A DNA stretch of 20,324 nt from Zygnema cylindricum (Eukaryota > Streptophyta > Zygnematophyceae > Zygnematales > Zygnemataceae), in assembly GCA_037447655.1 (NCBI GenBank), contig JBBHKE010002487.1, positions 1 to 20,324 on the forward strand. Direction: 5' to 3'. The translations under genes were made by a program, and so were the position numbers. Positions 1-9,145 of the stretch are shown here, piece by piece. Within the stretch, counting starts at the first letter, position 1; each line of letters starts with the position of its first letter. The notes under the pieces were generated by a model. It was not told the DNA's origin, ran no database searches, and was given only the letters and a program-made list of their open reading frames with translations.

Positions 1-1345
1 AAGTCTTGTCAACCAAGCTTTCAAAGCAAATCCAACCAATCACAGCCACACACAGCCTCCCGTCTTTCGATGAGAGACTGTGTACCTTTCTGCAGTGCTC
101 TGGCTCACGAGAAGTCACCGCCATGGTACTACAGAATGGCATCCATTCACAATACCGCCATAGATACCTTTCCGACTGTCACAGATTGCATATGCAGTTA
201 TGCTACTGTTGGGATTTCACATTCTGCAATCCACGCAGTGGCTTTATATGTCTTGTTTGGACTAATATTCAGTTACAGGCAGGAATTCACTATCTATCTC
301 CGTTTCCAGTCACCCATTCATTGACCGTCTGTGGGTTTGCTACAGCTACAGACGAACTATCAGGTTTTACTAGATTCTTATGGGAAGTGTGGTGAAAAGT
401 AGGCGCCCAAATCTTTCCTAGTCCACAGGCTAAAATCGCTGATAGTGACGGCGACAGGTGTAGATAGTGAGGGATACAGATGTGTGTTCATATCTTTGGT
501 CGTAGAAAAAATGTGCTCGGTATCTTTTAAGAAATATGGTTTTTCTCTTCTTTTTTGTTGTGATCCCAGATCCTATTGTGAGTCGTATCCCAAGTGTTTC
601 TTTGTCGAATTTGACTGTGGCTGAAGAAGTTTGTGTTTTTGTTTCTTCGTCATGAATCAATAAGACCTACAACAATTTTGGTTTTTGCGGTTGTTTGGTG
701 GAGAGATCATTGGTTGTATGACTGAATTTTAACTTTTGAACAGATGGTATATAAAATTTAGTTAAAGAAAGAATGAGAGAAACTCTAGATAGTCATGCTT
801 TGCATCATTTTGTGCACTCATTGTCGAGTTCTGTGGTTAAAAAGCAGTTTTAACTTTGTTTTATGGCAAACTGAGAACTTTCAATTTTACGGTAGTTCAC
901 ACAAATGAGCTGCTTTTCAAGCTCAATTGCCCTTGATGGATAGATACAAAACTTCGTCCTATGTCCATTATTCTTGCACAATGGTGTTTGTGATTTCAGG
1001 CAATTGAAACTGTAGTTAAAATGTGTGAAAACAAGTGAAAATACTATATGTGGTTACCCCATACATTTGTGTCTCATCTGTATCATAAGCCCTTAGGATG
1101 AGGTAACCCCATAGAGCGTCTTTTTTGTTTTCGTAAATTTTATCTATTTTTGGAGCGATTCATGTTGTGGTTGCAGTGGATCACACTTTGAACAATGCTA
1201 GACTTTCTACTGTACACTTTTGAGAACCGTAAAAAGTCTACCGTGACACTGCCCATCGTATTAGAGTTTTATTAGAGCAAATAACGTTGGTCGATCCTTT
1301 TTCTGGCTGAAAATTGTAAAACAGTGCCACCAACACCACATAGGT
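1..1345. other. No gene recognised
   Basis: Open frames here reach at most 129 codons (6-395, plus strand, from a TTG). Their translations show no domain, compositional pattern or splice structure that I recognise, so I treat them as chance. The DNA is AT-rich single-copy-looking spacer without TIR elements. Two similar patches, GGTTACCCCAT near 1053 and GGTAACCCCAT near 1101, flank a short segment, but no element structure follows from them. Confidence 0.5.
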
Positions 1346-1553
1346 CACCGTCATTAGCGTTAGTGTTCTTCCCCACTTAAAACATCTTTTTTCTGTGCAC
1401 ACTTGTCGGATTGTCAATCAAAGCCAACCAATGGGAAGGCGAGAATCTTTTGTTCCAATAGCAACCATCGGATTGACAATCCGACAATTATGCACGAATA
1501 AAATATGTTTAAAGTTGCTTAAAAAACTTTAACAATAATAGCGATCAGCGGTG
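1346..1553. mobile_element. Palindromic MITE, family A (copy 1)
   Basis: This 208-bp miniature inverted-repeat element opens with a shortened terminus (CACCGTCATTAGCG) and ends with GCGATCAGCGGTG followed by TA. Inside the TIRs is a second, longer inverted repeat: TTGTCGGATTGTCAATC on the left meets its exact complement GATTGACAATCCGACAA on the right. The right target dinucleotide is TA; the left one is degraded. It carries no coding sequence. Copies at about 1630, 12427 and 14897 share size, termini and the arm motif AAAACATCTTTT-CGTACACA. A Tc1/mariner-type transposase in trans is inferred from the TA flank. Confidence 0.7.
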
Positions 1554-1629
1554 TAGTTAAGGGAGTGCACTACAACTTGCTACGCCTCGCACTAAATTAG
1601 AGACCCTCATAAATTCTCATTGGTAATAA

Positions 1630-1848
1630 ACAATGAGCAGCGCAGTAGACTTAATGGTTTTTTCGTCACTTAAGTCAACCTTCATCTGTGCACTCATGTC
1701 CTATTTTGCGTGGAGACCTTCAATTGGGTGGCAAGAATCTTACATTTTCATTGTAATTGTTGGGATTATAGTAAAAATCCTACAAGTGTGTACGGAGAAA
1801 AGTGATTGAGAGGTGAAAAAAAGAATTAGCACTAATAACGGGACAGTG
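1630..1848. mobile_element. Decayed family A MITE (copy 2)
   Basis: The right end GCACTAATAACGGGACAGTG fits a mutated family terminus, and TGTGTACGGAGAAAAG is the family A right arm. The left end is much decayed: CGCAGTAGACTTAATGG is followed by a T-run, TCGTCACTTAA and the arm piece TGTGCACTCATGTC. The order of parts and the length of about 219 bp match the better copies at 12427 and 14897. The left boundary is uncertain by about 10 bases. No coding potential. Confidence 0.5.
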
Positions 1849-1869
1849 TGCACCCAGCGGTTGTGCCTA

Positions 1870-1889
1870 CACCGCAATTTCTAAAACCC
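1870..1889 (+). repeat. Solo TIR-like terminus
   Basis: TACACCGCAATTTCTAAA resembles the first dozen bases of the TIR shared by the window's MITEs, with the TA target dinucleotide at 1868-1869. No partner end is recognisable before the next element starts at 1970. It is either a relic end or a chance match. Confidence 0.3.
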
Positions 1890-1969
1890 AATGTGAAAAC
1901 AATGCGTTGTATGTAATTGTCGGCACCCCGTATTGTATACGTATTTAACAGTTAAAAACACTTAAAGCA

Positions 1970-2161
1970 CACCACCCATCGTTATTCGAGTTGATAACTC
2001 TAATTCGGTCGCAATTTTTTTGGCAGAAAACCATGAATTAGTGGTGTCATTTATTTAAGTAGAGTACAATCCGCCAGGTCTCCTTGCCCTGAATTACTAT
2101 TCTTTATTCTAATTTCGCATTAAGACTAAAAAATCGGTAACGCTAATAACGATGTGCAGTG
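1970..2161. mobile_element. Short TIR element, family B (192 bp)
   Basis: The left end CACCACCCATCGTTATTCGAG and the right end CGCTAATAACGATGTGCAGTG are mutated inverted copies of the shared TIR; TA follows the right end. Just inside the left end comes AACTCTAATTCGGTCGC. The same string, ACTCTAATTCGGTCGC, sits just inside the left end of the 615-bp element at 17094, which ties the two to one family. No coding sequence. It is probably an internally deleted relative of that longer element. Confidence 0.6.
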
Positions 2162-2326
2162 TAGGGCCGCATAATGAACTTAAAACAACTATTTTGCGTA
2201 GTTTTTTTAACAATTTTTTTCAACCCCAATTCAAAAGTCGGAAATTATTATGAGCCAAAATTTTAAAATGGCTAAATGTTGGCTAGAAATTACGCCACGT
2301 CAACCCAGGTCAAGTAACGGACACTA

Positions 2327-3207
2327 CACCGCGAATCGTTATTAGCATATAGAAATAATTAGTGTATATAATGAATTAGTGTCATGTACTCTAATTTGTG
2401 TATCAATACCATTTTCAAAAAAATGTTTAATTGTAATTTCTCCATAACGCTGATTTGGGTATACATGATCCGCCGTCGTAGCATATACGGAAAATAGGTA
2501 GAAGTACAAAATCTGACATTCCGTACGACGTGGCGTCCGTCCCCTGTAAAAATCCATAATTCTATTTTGGGTATGCGAATATACAATCATTACACCGTGC
2601 ATAATTATACACTAAAATAGGTATGATTATAAATTGTCGAAATGTACGGGTATGTGTACTTTCACTTAAGTTCATTCGTGACTCTAATAAGCGTTTGTTT
2701 CGCACGCGGTGAATATGATTACAGTATAATAGGTGCGAGTATAACGTATGCGAAACGTTCATTGTCACGTCGTATAGTCGACTCTATGCATTGGGCTGTA
2801 AAACGCAGTTATGTTACAACGCTATGAAACCGTACAATTTCAATGTGTCCATTCAGTTAGATTTGTATTGTACAATGAACAAAACTATAACGGGAGGTAT
2901 TATATGTGATAGTTTTGTTCCACATAACGTACATTGAACTCAGTGATTGATTTTCATTTCCTTGTCGTTCGCGGAGAGAACGAACGTTGTGTGACGTTAA
3001 ATGAGGACCCTTGATCTTAATAAGGTGCCCGGTGGGTTGCTCTATTAGAATCAATGCATTGTAATATTGGGACTTAAGACTAATAAGGATGCGTTTACTT
3101 AGATCAAACGTCAAACCAACCTATTATTAGTATCATGTTAATTCTAATTGAACGTAAAACGACCAAAAAACACATATTAGGATACATGTTAATTCTAATT
3201 GGCGGTA
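2327..3207. mobile_element. Clear left TIR of a larger TIR element; right end uncertain
   Basis: CACCGCGAATCGTTATTAGC, preceded by TA at 2325-2326, is the cleanest copy of the shared TIR. The interior has family B-like words (ACTCTAATT, AATTAGTG, TTCTAATTG). A possible right end is TTCTAATTGGCGGTA near 3207, a weak match. The end could also pair with the inverted TIR ending at 12393, which would place the transposase block inside one long element. Near 3126-3205 a 25-base AT-rich stretch occurs twice in slightly different form (ATGTTAATTCTAATTG core). The ORFs here are on both strands and unconvincing. Confidence 0.4.
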
Positions 3208-3439
3208 ATCCAGCGACGAAAGCTGATCATGCGCCGTCGTAAGATTATCATTGGCTATTGCCGAAAACACGTGGCATTTTAATCATCCACGCATTCCCAA
3301 AGTTGGTCGCGTTTCACAGATGACGTTAGAACAACCGATTGCCGAGGTAACGACGCCGCATTTTTTCCAATCATCCTTTTGCCGTACAACTTGTAAACTG
3401 GAGGTGTTTCCATGGCGCTATGACCATTACACCGACGAC

Positions 3440-3740
3440 GTAAGTTTTGAAATATTTTGGCAATTTTGAAGCAAATTTTTACGAGATCCCGCTTATATTT
3501 CCCGCGTATTGAAATATTTTTAAATTGAAAGCCGTGCTAAAATTCAAATTTTGGATTTTAAACGAAAAATTTAAAATGGCAAATCCCTCCATTATTACCG
3601 CGCAAAATCATTTTCATTTGCATTTCGTCTATTATATAAATGTATTTGTGATAATGGCAACAACACTATCGCTACTTCTTCCTCATTTGCTTGGGTTGCC
3701 ATTTTCCTTGTTTCGGCTGCTCCTACTTCTTATTTTTTAG
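3440..3740 (+). other. Possible 5'-UTR intron of the transposase
   Basis: A strong donor (GACGAC|GTAAGT) at 3440 and an acceptor with a T-rich tract (TTATTTTTTAG|GTG) ending at 3740 would remove 301 nt just before the transposase start. The frame of the first coding exon is closed upstream by TGA at 3742 and TAA at 3748, so this intron would lie in the 5' untranslated region. Supported by splice motifs only. Confidence 0.3.
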
Positions 3741-3762
3741 GTGATATTAAGTGTTTAAGAGT

Positions 3763-4135
3763 ATGTGGACCCTTAATAGAATTTGGGGATCCAATCCGGG
3801 CAATAACAACCACAATCCCCATAACGCTCAGGTTGAAGAAGATGAGGAAAATGAGAGGAACGACGAGGAAAACGCACTTCCAAACGAGGATGAGAGTGAG
3901 GCGGAAATCGAAACGTCGGTAGACCCGGCGGCCATTGTGGAAGGTTTTTTTCCGTCTTCGGCCAATATCAGGGGACGTTTCTCCCGCCGTAAAGTTCAAC
4001 ACGTGTCCACCAAGGCAACTCGGATGCGAGTAATACACTGGATGTTGAAGGACTGTGAAGATAACGGCTCAGCTGAACTCATTCCAAGGACCATAAGAAA
4101 GTTTCCCGAGCATTTTACTGGAGTGTACGGTACAA
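3763..4135 (+). CDS. Transposase exon 1 (acidic N-terminus)
   Basis: It starts MWTLNRIWGSN. A Glu/Asp/Asn-rich stretch follows (about residues 24-50), then a basic patch (GRFSRRK) and a segment with ATRMRVIHWML and RTIRKFPEHFTGVYGT. From memory, pogo-like transposases of this group have the same pattern of a short helix followed by a phrase like 'FPxxFxG' near the N-terminus. The exon ends in phase 1 at ACAA|GTAAGC. The acceptor TTTACAG|GATACC at 6743 keeps the frame and gives TRYQKAKRWWVER across the junction, which fits the family. That link is why I treat the 2607-nt gap as an intron. Confidence 0.65.
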
Positions 4136-4898
4136 GTAAGCCCTTTCAAGCAAACTTTCTCCCATTTATTAATTGATTTCGTTTCCTCCTTCCTTTATGT
4201 TATTATTGTCATTCACAATGTGTTGTTATATTTTAAATTTGTTGTGCTTTTAAATTATTTGTACAGTATTATTTTTGAACGTCGCCTTTCTCTCTCAAAC
4301 TCCATACTGACTTCCCACTAACTCTCCATTAGTGCGAGTTTTTCTATGTTGTCGACTACTTTGCATTGTTTTGTTGTTTTTTAGCATTATTTTCTGAGTG
4401 TCTTGCGATTTTTTTATGGCGACAGCGTACTAGCGATGACGTGTCTTTGTCGCGCTGGACGCAACGACACCATGTCGGCACTTCAATGATGGATACGACA
4501 AACATAATTTAATGGATGAGGATACCTTGTTAGGTCGAAAGTGCAAATGACGGACGAGAGTGGTTAGTCGTTTAGACCAAACCAGCAACGACATTAGTTC
4601 AAATTATCCAACATTGGTATTCTCGAATGTAATTCGCGGACGACGACGTTGTTTTGTCGAACCAATATCGGGAAACTCGAATAGAGTCGAACGCGCGACG
4701 ACATTCTGTCGTCGCTCGAATGTCGGTTTATAAGTCGCAGGGCCAACGGTTCAATTTTCCAACTGTGAATATTGGACTATTTTTATAGTTGGACTGTATG
4801 GGTTAAGGTCTAAATAAAAGAGCGTCTTTTAGATTGTGTTTCACTCCCACAATTGTGTTTTTTCAATATTTTCGCTTAAACAATAGTTTTGTTTTTAA
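4136..4898 (+). other. First part of transposase intron 1, with CGTCGC repeats
   Basis: No ORF of note. From about 4420 the DNA carries repeated CGACGAC/GTCGTCGCT words on both strands (near 4425, 4438, 4640, 4697), like those downstream of the transposase. CTATTTTTATAGT at 4777-4789 lies about 110 bases before the ATG of the nested ORF and could serve as a TATA-type element. The stretch may be the promoter region of that ORF, with the repeats as protein-binding sites; this is inferred from position only. Confidence 0.35.
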
Positions 4899-6239
4899 AT
4901 GGAGGGCGGCCAACGACCATTCAAACGAGCGCGCTCTGCCATTCCGAAGCGATTTTGTCCACTACCAACGGCAACTGCGATGGGGGGTGACATACGTGGA
5001 GGGGATAACTTAGAGAGGGAAAGGGGTGCAACCGAAGGAGTGTTAGGGAATAGGGTGGAACCGGAAGAGGGCGGTAGGGAAAGGGTTGGAATTGAGTTGG
5101 TTTTGAGGGAGGGGGAAAAATCGAGTGTTGACATAGATGATATGGAGGAAATTGAGGCGGTGGGGAGGGAAGGGACGGGCACAGAGAGGGTAGTAAGGGG
5201 AAGTGTGCCGGAAGGGGATTTACCAAATGAAGGGATTAGAGCAGACGAAGAAGGTGTCCGCGAAGTTGAAGAGGGTAAGGAGGTAGACGAGGAATATGAA
5301 CCCTCAGGAACTGCGTCGGACGAGCCTATTGAGGAAGGGGAAGAGCCTACGAAAGAGGAGGAAGAACCGGAAGAAACCGAATCGTCGGACATTCCGGTCG
5401 CAAGATATGACGACGATCCCTCAACCTCGGATCGGCAATCTTCGGAGAGCTCGGATAGACGCATGGAAGAAGAATATGGAGACGACGACGAGATTGTTGC
5501 TTTTCCACCATCACCGAATCGTGATAGAGCTCTCGTGGGGGTAACACGACCTCAAATTTCGGCCGAGCGTGATGTGGTAATTCGAGAGGAAGAACCCGAT
5601 TGGTTTTTCCCGCCTCCAGTCGGAGATGAGGCCATGGATGGCTTCCGACCGACGGCTGCCCATTACATCCCGGTCGAGGAATGGCCGGATTATTGGCGTT
5701 ACGGGGAGGCGAGGCCTATTCACTGGTGGTTGAACCCCGTCCCGGAAATTCTTGATATCCATCCGGATGTCCCTGCCCACCCAACATGGCTGTACATCGC
5801 ATCATACAACCATGCGTCAAATTTCCCATACATTAGGCATTTTCAGCCTAATGACGAACGTTTCACATGGATTGTACGCTCACCGATTGGATTTGAAATA
5901 GATGTCCCGGAATTAATCCGAAATTATCACCCTTGGGACCCACGGTTATTTACCATTCTACGTCGTGCAATTCGTACTACGGAGCTAAACGAATTTTTAG
6001 ATGCTCGAAGTGTGGTCTTACAACGCTTCCGAAATGTGCAAGTGAGGCGTACGTATCTTTGGGAAATTCCGAGGGTCCCACATGTTGATGAGCCCCCTCC
6101 ACCACCGGAAGTAGACCGATTAAGGAATGAAGTTCAAAATCTCCATCGCCGTTTGGAGGCGCACGAAATAGCGATGATAACGGTTCGTCGCTTAATTAAT
6201 AATTTAACTCGAGAGCTTGCTGCCATTAGGCGACGTTGA
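4899..6239 (+). CDS. Nested 446-aa acidic, coiled-coil protein of unknown function
   Basis: An uninterrupted ATG-to-TGA frame lies inside the first intron of the transposase, on the same strand. I do not recognise the protein. Residues 6-18 (RPFKRARSAIPKR) resemble a bipartite nuclear localisation signal. Residues about 25-190 are low-complexity, rich in Glu, Gly, Arg and Ser. Residues about 215-395 look globular and rich in Trp and Pro (PDWFFPPPV, VEEWPDYWRY, IHWWLNPVPEI, YHPWDPRLF). After a PPPPP run, residues about 400-446 form a heptad-like amphipathic helix (VDRLRNEVQNLHRRLEAHE), a probable coiled coil. No catalytic or zinc-binding motif is visible. By analogy with second genes of some plant DNA transposons it could be a DNA-binding helper acting on the CGTCGCT repeats around it, or it could come from a separate nested element. 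Coding is supported by length and by the change from low-complexity to globular character. Confidence 0.6.
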   Translation: MEGGQRPFKRARSAIPKRFCPLPTATAMGGDIRGGDNLERERGATEGVLGNRVEPEEGGRERVGIELVLREGEKSSVDIDDMEEIEAVGREGTGTERVVRGSVPEGDLPNEGIRADEEGVREVEEGKEVDEEYEPSGTASDEPIEEGEEPTKEEEEPEETESSDIPVARYDDDPSTSDRQSSESSDRRMEEEYGDDDEIVAFPPSPNRDRALVGVTRPQISAERDVVIREEEPDWFFPPPVGDEAMDGFRPTAAHYIPVEEWPDYWRYGEARPIHWWLNPVPEILDIHPDVPAHPTWLYIASYNHASNFPYIRHFQPNDERFTWIVRSPIGFEIDVPELIRNYHPWDPRLFTILRRAIRTTELNEFLDARSVVLQRFRNVQVRRTYLWEIPRVPHVDEPPPPPEVDRLRNEVQNLHRRLEAHEIAMITVRRLINNLTRELAAIRRR

Positions 6240-6742
6240 TGGGAGATGACGAGGGTCAATTTAGTGTACTTCATTCGAAGGAGAGGTACCCAGATTTAGC
6301 CCTCAGCCTACATTGGGTGCCACAATGTTTTTTTTTTTTTTTTTTTTTTTATTCATGCAAGTGTGAATTTAATATTTCTCTCCCTTTTTTTCACAAAATG
6401 AATTTAAATTCGACTTTTAGTCGTCCATTTGGTATTTTTGATATCGCCATTGTGTTTGCTATTCATCTTTCTCGGCTTAACGACGACACAAGGTCGTCGC
6501 TGGTTCGTCGGCGAAGTGAGGAATTCTCATTGGTAGTCGGCAGCTTACTACGTATCAACGATGTTGTTAAATAAAAATGTAATTTTGCAGATATAACGAC
6601 GTGTTTCTTTCGTCGCTGAATCTGCGACAGCAAATTTTTGTCGCTGAAAATTGTCGTTTCCTTTTAGAGTCGTTTCATTTATTTATACGACTTTCCATTC
6701 AGGAATCCGATTAATACTTTTGATATTGTTTATTGTTTACAG
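6240..6742 (+). other. Last part of transposase intron 1: poly-T, repeats and acceptor
   Basis: A run of 23 T lies at 6328-6350. CGTCGCT-type repeats follow (GTCGTCGCTGG near 6495, CGTCGCTGAATC near 6611, TGTCGCTGAAA near 6640). The intron ends at TATTGTTTACAG, a good acceptor. The short frame reading through the poly-T is not a gene. Confidence 0.4.
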
Positions 6743-7222
6743 GATACCAAAAGGCCAAGCGATGGTGGGTAGAGAGGAGGTCCACGCTTGACGGAATACG
6801 AGAGACAACCCGTACGTTTTCTACTTCTAGTTTTGGGACGAGATCGGTGGCGGTTACCAAGGCTTTGCCGGGACGAGGAAAGAAGGAAGCCGCTTGGGTC
6901 ACGGTTATACACGAGGAGTTACTTTTGGATTTCGAACGTTTAAAAAAAGCGGGTATGAAGATGTCCACCACAATTCTCGGGGACATCGCTAGGGACATAA
7001 TAAGAGAAAGGAGGAAAGAGTACGGCCCGGAATGGTTCAACAATGACGGGTCGGAAATACATCCAATCATAAATAAAAGGTAGGTGCAGAGGTGTCAAGA
7101 GAAGCACAACATCGTTGTGCGTGCACAAAAGGGGAAACTACAATGTAGTCCCGAGAAAGAGTAATACATTGAGCGTACCGTAGCCTTCCACATGGGCGTT
7201 CTAAAGCGGGGGTTTGAATCCG
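6743..7222 (+). CDS. Transposase exon 2 (helix-turn-helix region), two stops
   Basis: It opens YQKAKRWWVERRS, continues through ALPGRGKKEAAWVTVIHEEL and ends HMGVLKRGFESG. The segment from KHNIVVRAQKGKLQC on resembles the CENP-B/Tc5-type second DNA-binding helix-turn-helix. TAG at 7081-7083 stands where the family has Trp, and TAA at 7162-7164 probably replaced Gln. The frame is otherwise open from 6743 to 7222, so these are point lesions rather than a missed intron. A possible donor at the first stop (GTAGGT) has no usable acceptor before coding resumes. Confidence 0.65.
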
Positions 7223-7354
7223 GTGAGTTTCTTTACCAATATAGTTTAATGACGTTTCATTTTTTTAGTGTATTGTTTTTGTTTTCTTCCATACTTGACG
7301 ACGTAAACCCAAAACAACTACATTTGTTTTGGCTTGGCGGCGAATGTAAAACAA

Positions 7355-7606
7355 GACTTTTCAACGAAGACCTCATTGAAAACATGGATGAAACTTACAT
7401 GATAGTCAACACCGATAATGGAAAAACTTTGGGCTTTAGAGGGGACGAAGTGGTGAAATACGTTGATGTTGCCGGAGGAGGCGAGTCCATGACTCTCATG
7501 GTGCGACTAAGCCGAGGGATGAACGCTGGTATCGAGAACCCAAAAATAATTTTTTCAAATCGAGCAAGAAGTTACCCGATACAAGGTTTACCGGACAACG
7601 TCCCCG
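7355..7606 (+). CDS. Transposase exon 3 (first catalytic aspartate)
   Basis: It encodes LFNEDLIENMDETYMIVN, then NGKTLGFRGDEVVKY and ends GLPDNVPG. D296 in NMDET (7387-7389) is the first residue of the DDD triad. The preceding 132 nt (7223-7354) is open in the same frame and T-rich; read through, it would add 44 hydrophobic residues not expected in the family, so I take it as intron. It begins GTGAGT, but continuity requires the exon to start at G7355, after CAA instead of CAG. The exon ends at CCCG|GTAAGT. Confidence 0.65.
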
Positions 7607-7945
7607 GTAAGTTTTTTCTCCCTCATTTAATGTTTTCAATTTATGTATTATGTCTTCTTGGCTTTGATGGAGATTTATCTATTTATCTCTAACCATGTTT
7701 TTGTGTTTAATTTTTTTGTGTATATCTCATGACCTAGCTCTTGCATACCTCCTCTCCCTTTCTCCTACTACAAAATATGTGTTTTTTTCTTCTTTAACAC
7801 TTTGATTTCTCTTATCTAAAGTAATGACTCTTATTTTAAGGTTACTATGGTACACCTAGCTTACTTTCCCTGTAATGCATATGTAAGCAAACACTTCAAA
7901 ATGATAATTTTTTTCCCTTTGTTTGAGTATTATATATTTTTGCAA
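7607..7945 (+). other. Transposase intron 3 (339 nt)
   Basis: It begins with a consensus donor GTAAGT, is T-rich throughout and has stops in the coding frame (first near 7690). Continuity of the protein (PG joined to VCYRTGPKGW) needs the next exon to start at G7946, so the intron would end in GCAA. Using the visible AG at 7945-7946 would shift the frame by one base. Confidence 0.5.
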
Positions 7946-8622
7946 GCGTTTGTTACCGGACCGGTCCGAAGGGGTGGAATGATAAAACGGTGTTCCCACA
8001 ATGGGTCGAAGAGGCAAGGTCTTACCAAGGGGATCGAGATGGACGTCAAAAAATTAGATTTCTGGACAACTGCGGTGGTCACAACACGTTCGACGAGTTG
8101 GAGCGTGTTCTAGAGGCCAAGAACACCGTGTTACACTATTTTCCACCTAATGCAACACATTTTGTTCAACCGGCCGACTCCTTCGTGATTTCCAAAATCA
8201 AGGACGTGTGGAGTCGCATTTGGGATAGTTGGAAGGCGAAAGGAATTGAGAACAGTCAATGGGCTAAACCTTCTAGCCGTGGATGGTCCGGTAAATTGGT
8301 TGGACCCGGTAAAGCGTTTTTTTTTAAATTGGCAAGGGACTCCATCCGAGAGGTCAATGCAATGAGAGACAAAAACGGAATGAGTTATGCGAGAAAAGCC
8401 ATGATTCAATGTGGCTTGTCTCTACGCGACGGAAAGTGGGATGACGACATGCTCACACAACAACTGCAAGGCATAATCAGCAAATATCGCAACCACTTCG
8501 AAGGCGAAGCTGTGGAACCTCCATGCCCGAGGGCAAGGGAATTCCTCCAAAATATTGAAGATGCCGACAGTCAACAAGACAACATTTTCAATGAGGGAGG
8601 GATGAGCGGCAACGAGTTTTAA
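7946..8622 (+). CDS. Transposase exon 4 (catalytic core and C-terminus)
   Basis: It reads VCYRTGPKGWNDKTVFPQW, then FLDNCGGHN with the second catalytic Asp (8065-8067), FPPNATHFVQPADSF with the third (8176-8178), and a C-terminal domain with GKAFFFKLARDSIREVNA and YARKAMIQCGLSL, ending EGGMSGNEF and TAA at 8620. The exon has no lesion over 225 codons. DD36D spacing and the (N)xTHxxQPxD phrase are typical of pogo/Jerky-type DDE_1 domains. Shorter frames from GTG at 7990 or on the minus strand are shadows of it. Confidence 0.85.
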
Positions 8623-8931
8623 ACATAATACTTGATTGTTTTTTTTTTTTTTCAAATATATTAGTTTGGGGTTGGTAGTTTAATTATAGTGAAGGAATAG
8701 TAGTTAAACCGGTTCCAGATAAATGTAGACAGTTCAAGGAGTCCAGTATTCTTTTACTTCTTTGGATAGAGCAGATTTCGTATGTGTGTATGGTCTTTTA
8801 TATGGGAAAATATGGTTTTGTTTTTTATGAAGTAAAAACCCCTTGTATGTCGTGGAATTCTATATATGTTACAAAATTATCATGTATTTACCTTCAGCTG
8901 TTGTTATTGTGGTGTTGAACATTGCACTGTG
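8623..8931 (+). other. 3' flank of the transposase
   Basis: AT-rich, with a T-run at about 8640-8652 directly after the stop codon. No AATAAA signal is obvious. No gene seen. Confidence 0.4.
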
Positions 8932-9049
8932 CTTGTATTATGGAAATATATATTTTGTCGCAATTTACAACATACCCTAATCAGCGACGACTTGTATTAT
9001 GGAAATATATATTTTGTCGCAATTTACAACATACCCTAATCAGCGACGA
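8932..9049 (+). repeat. Exact tandem duplication, 59-bp unit, two copies
   Basis: The unit starts CTTGTATTATGGAAATATAT and ends CCTAATCAGCGACGA; the second copy begins at 8991. By eye the two copies are identical, so the duplication is recent relative to the decay of the surrounding elements. Each unit ends in the AGCGACGA motif found around both transposon genes, so the event doubled a potential binding site. Confidence 0.85.
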
Positions 9050-9145
9050 CTATGCTTCGTCGTTTGTTGATCCTCCTCGGAACTTTTTCAGTGCTTATTT
9101 TTATAAACACCATGTTCATTAAACTGAATAATGGTTGCTCTTGCA

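Larger units (their letters stand above)
3763..8622 (+). pseudogene. Pogo-like DDE transposase, four exons, two in-frame stops
   Basis: The conceptual product is a 593-codon cut-and-paste transposase of the Tc1/mariner superfamily, pogo/CENP-B-type (DDE_1) branch. It would bind TIR DNA in the nucleus and excise and insert elements at TA. The model joins 3763-4135, 6743-7222, 7355-7606 and 7946-8622 in one frame. The N-terminus is acidic, a helix-turn-helix region follows (about residues 140-290), then the catalytic core: D296 in NMDET, D409 in FLDNCGGHN, D446 in FVQPADSF, with 36 residues between the second and third aspartates. TAG at 7081 (residue 238) and TAA at 7162 (residue 265) break it, while family-like sequence continues past both. 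The first ATG after in-frame stops at 3742 and 3748 was chosen as start. Introns 2 and 3 fit the frame only with acceptors one base off AG. The catalytic exon itself is undamaged. Family assignment is confident; intron details less so. Confidence 0.8.

Noticed and set aside
6-395. 129-codon plus-strand frame
   Set aside because: Non-ATG start, no motif or bias, and a competing overlapping frame of similar quality; chance ORF.
4895-5464. 189-codon Ser/Pro-rich minus-strand frame
   Set aside because: Shadow of the acidic part of the 446-codon gene; Ser/Pro richness is the complement of its Glu/Gly/Arg codons.
6236-6574. 112-codon frame overlapping the end of the nested gene
   Set aside because: Reads through the poly-T run as a Phe string and lies in the intron; no motif.
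7192-7692. Single-exon reading of the first catalytic region
   Set aside because: It would insert 44 hydrophobic residues between FESG and LFNEDL and end in intron 3, cutting the core before the second Asp.
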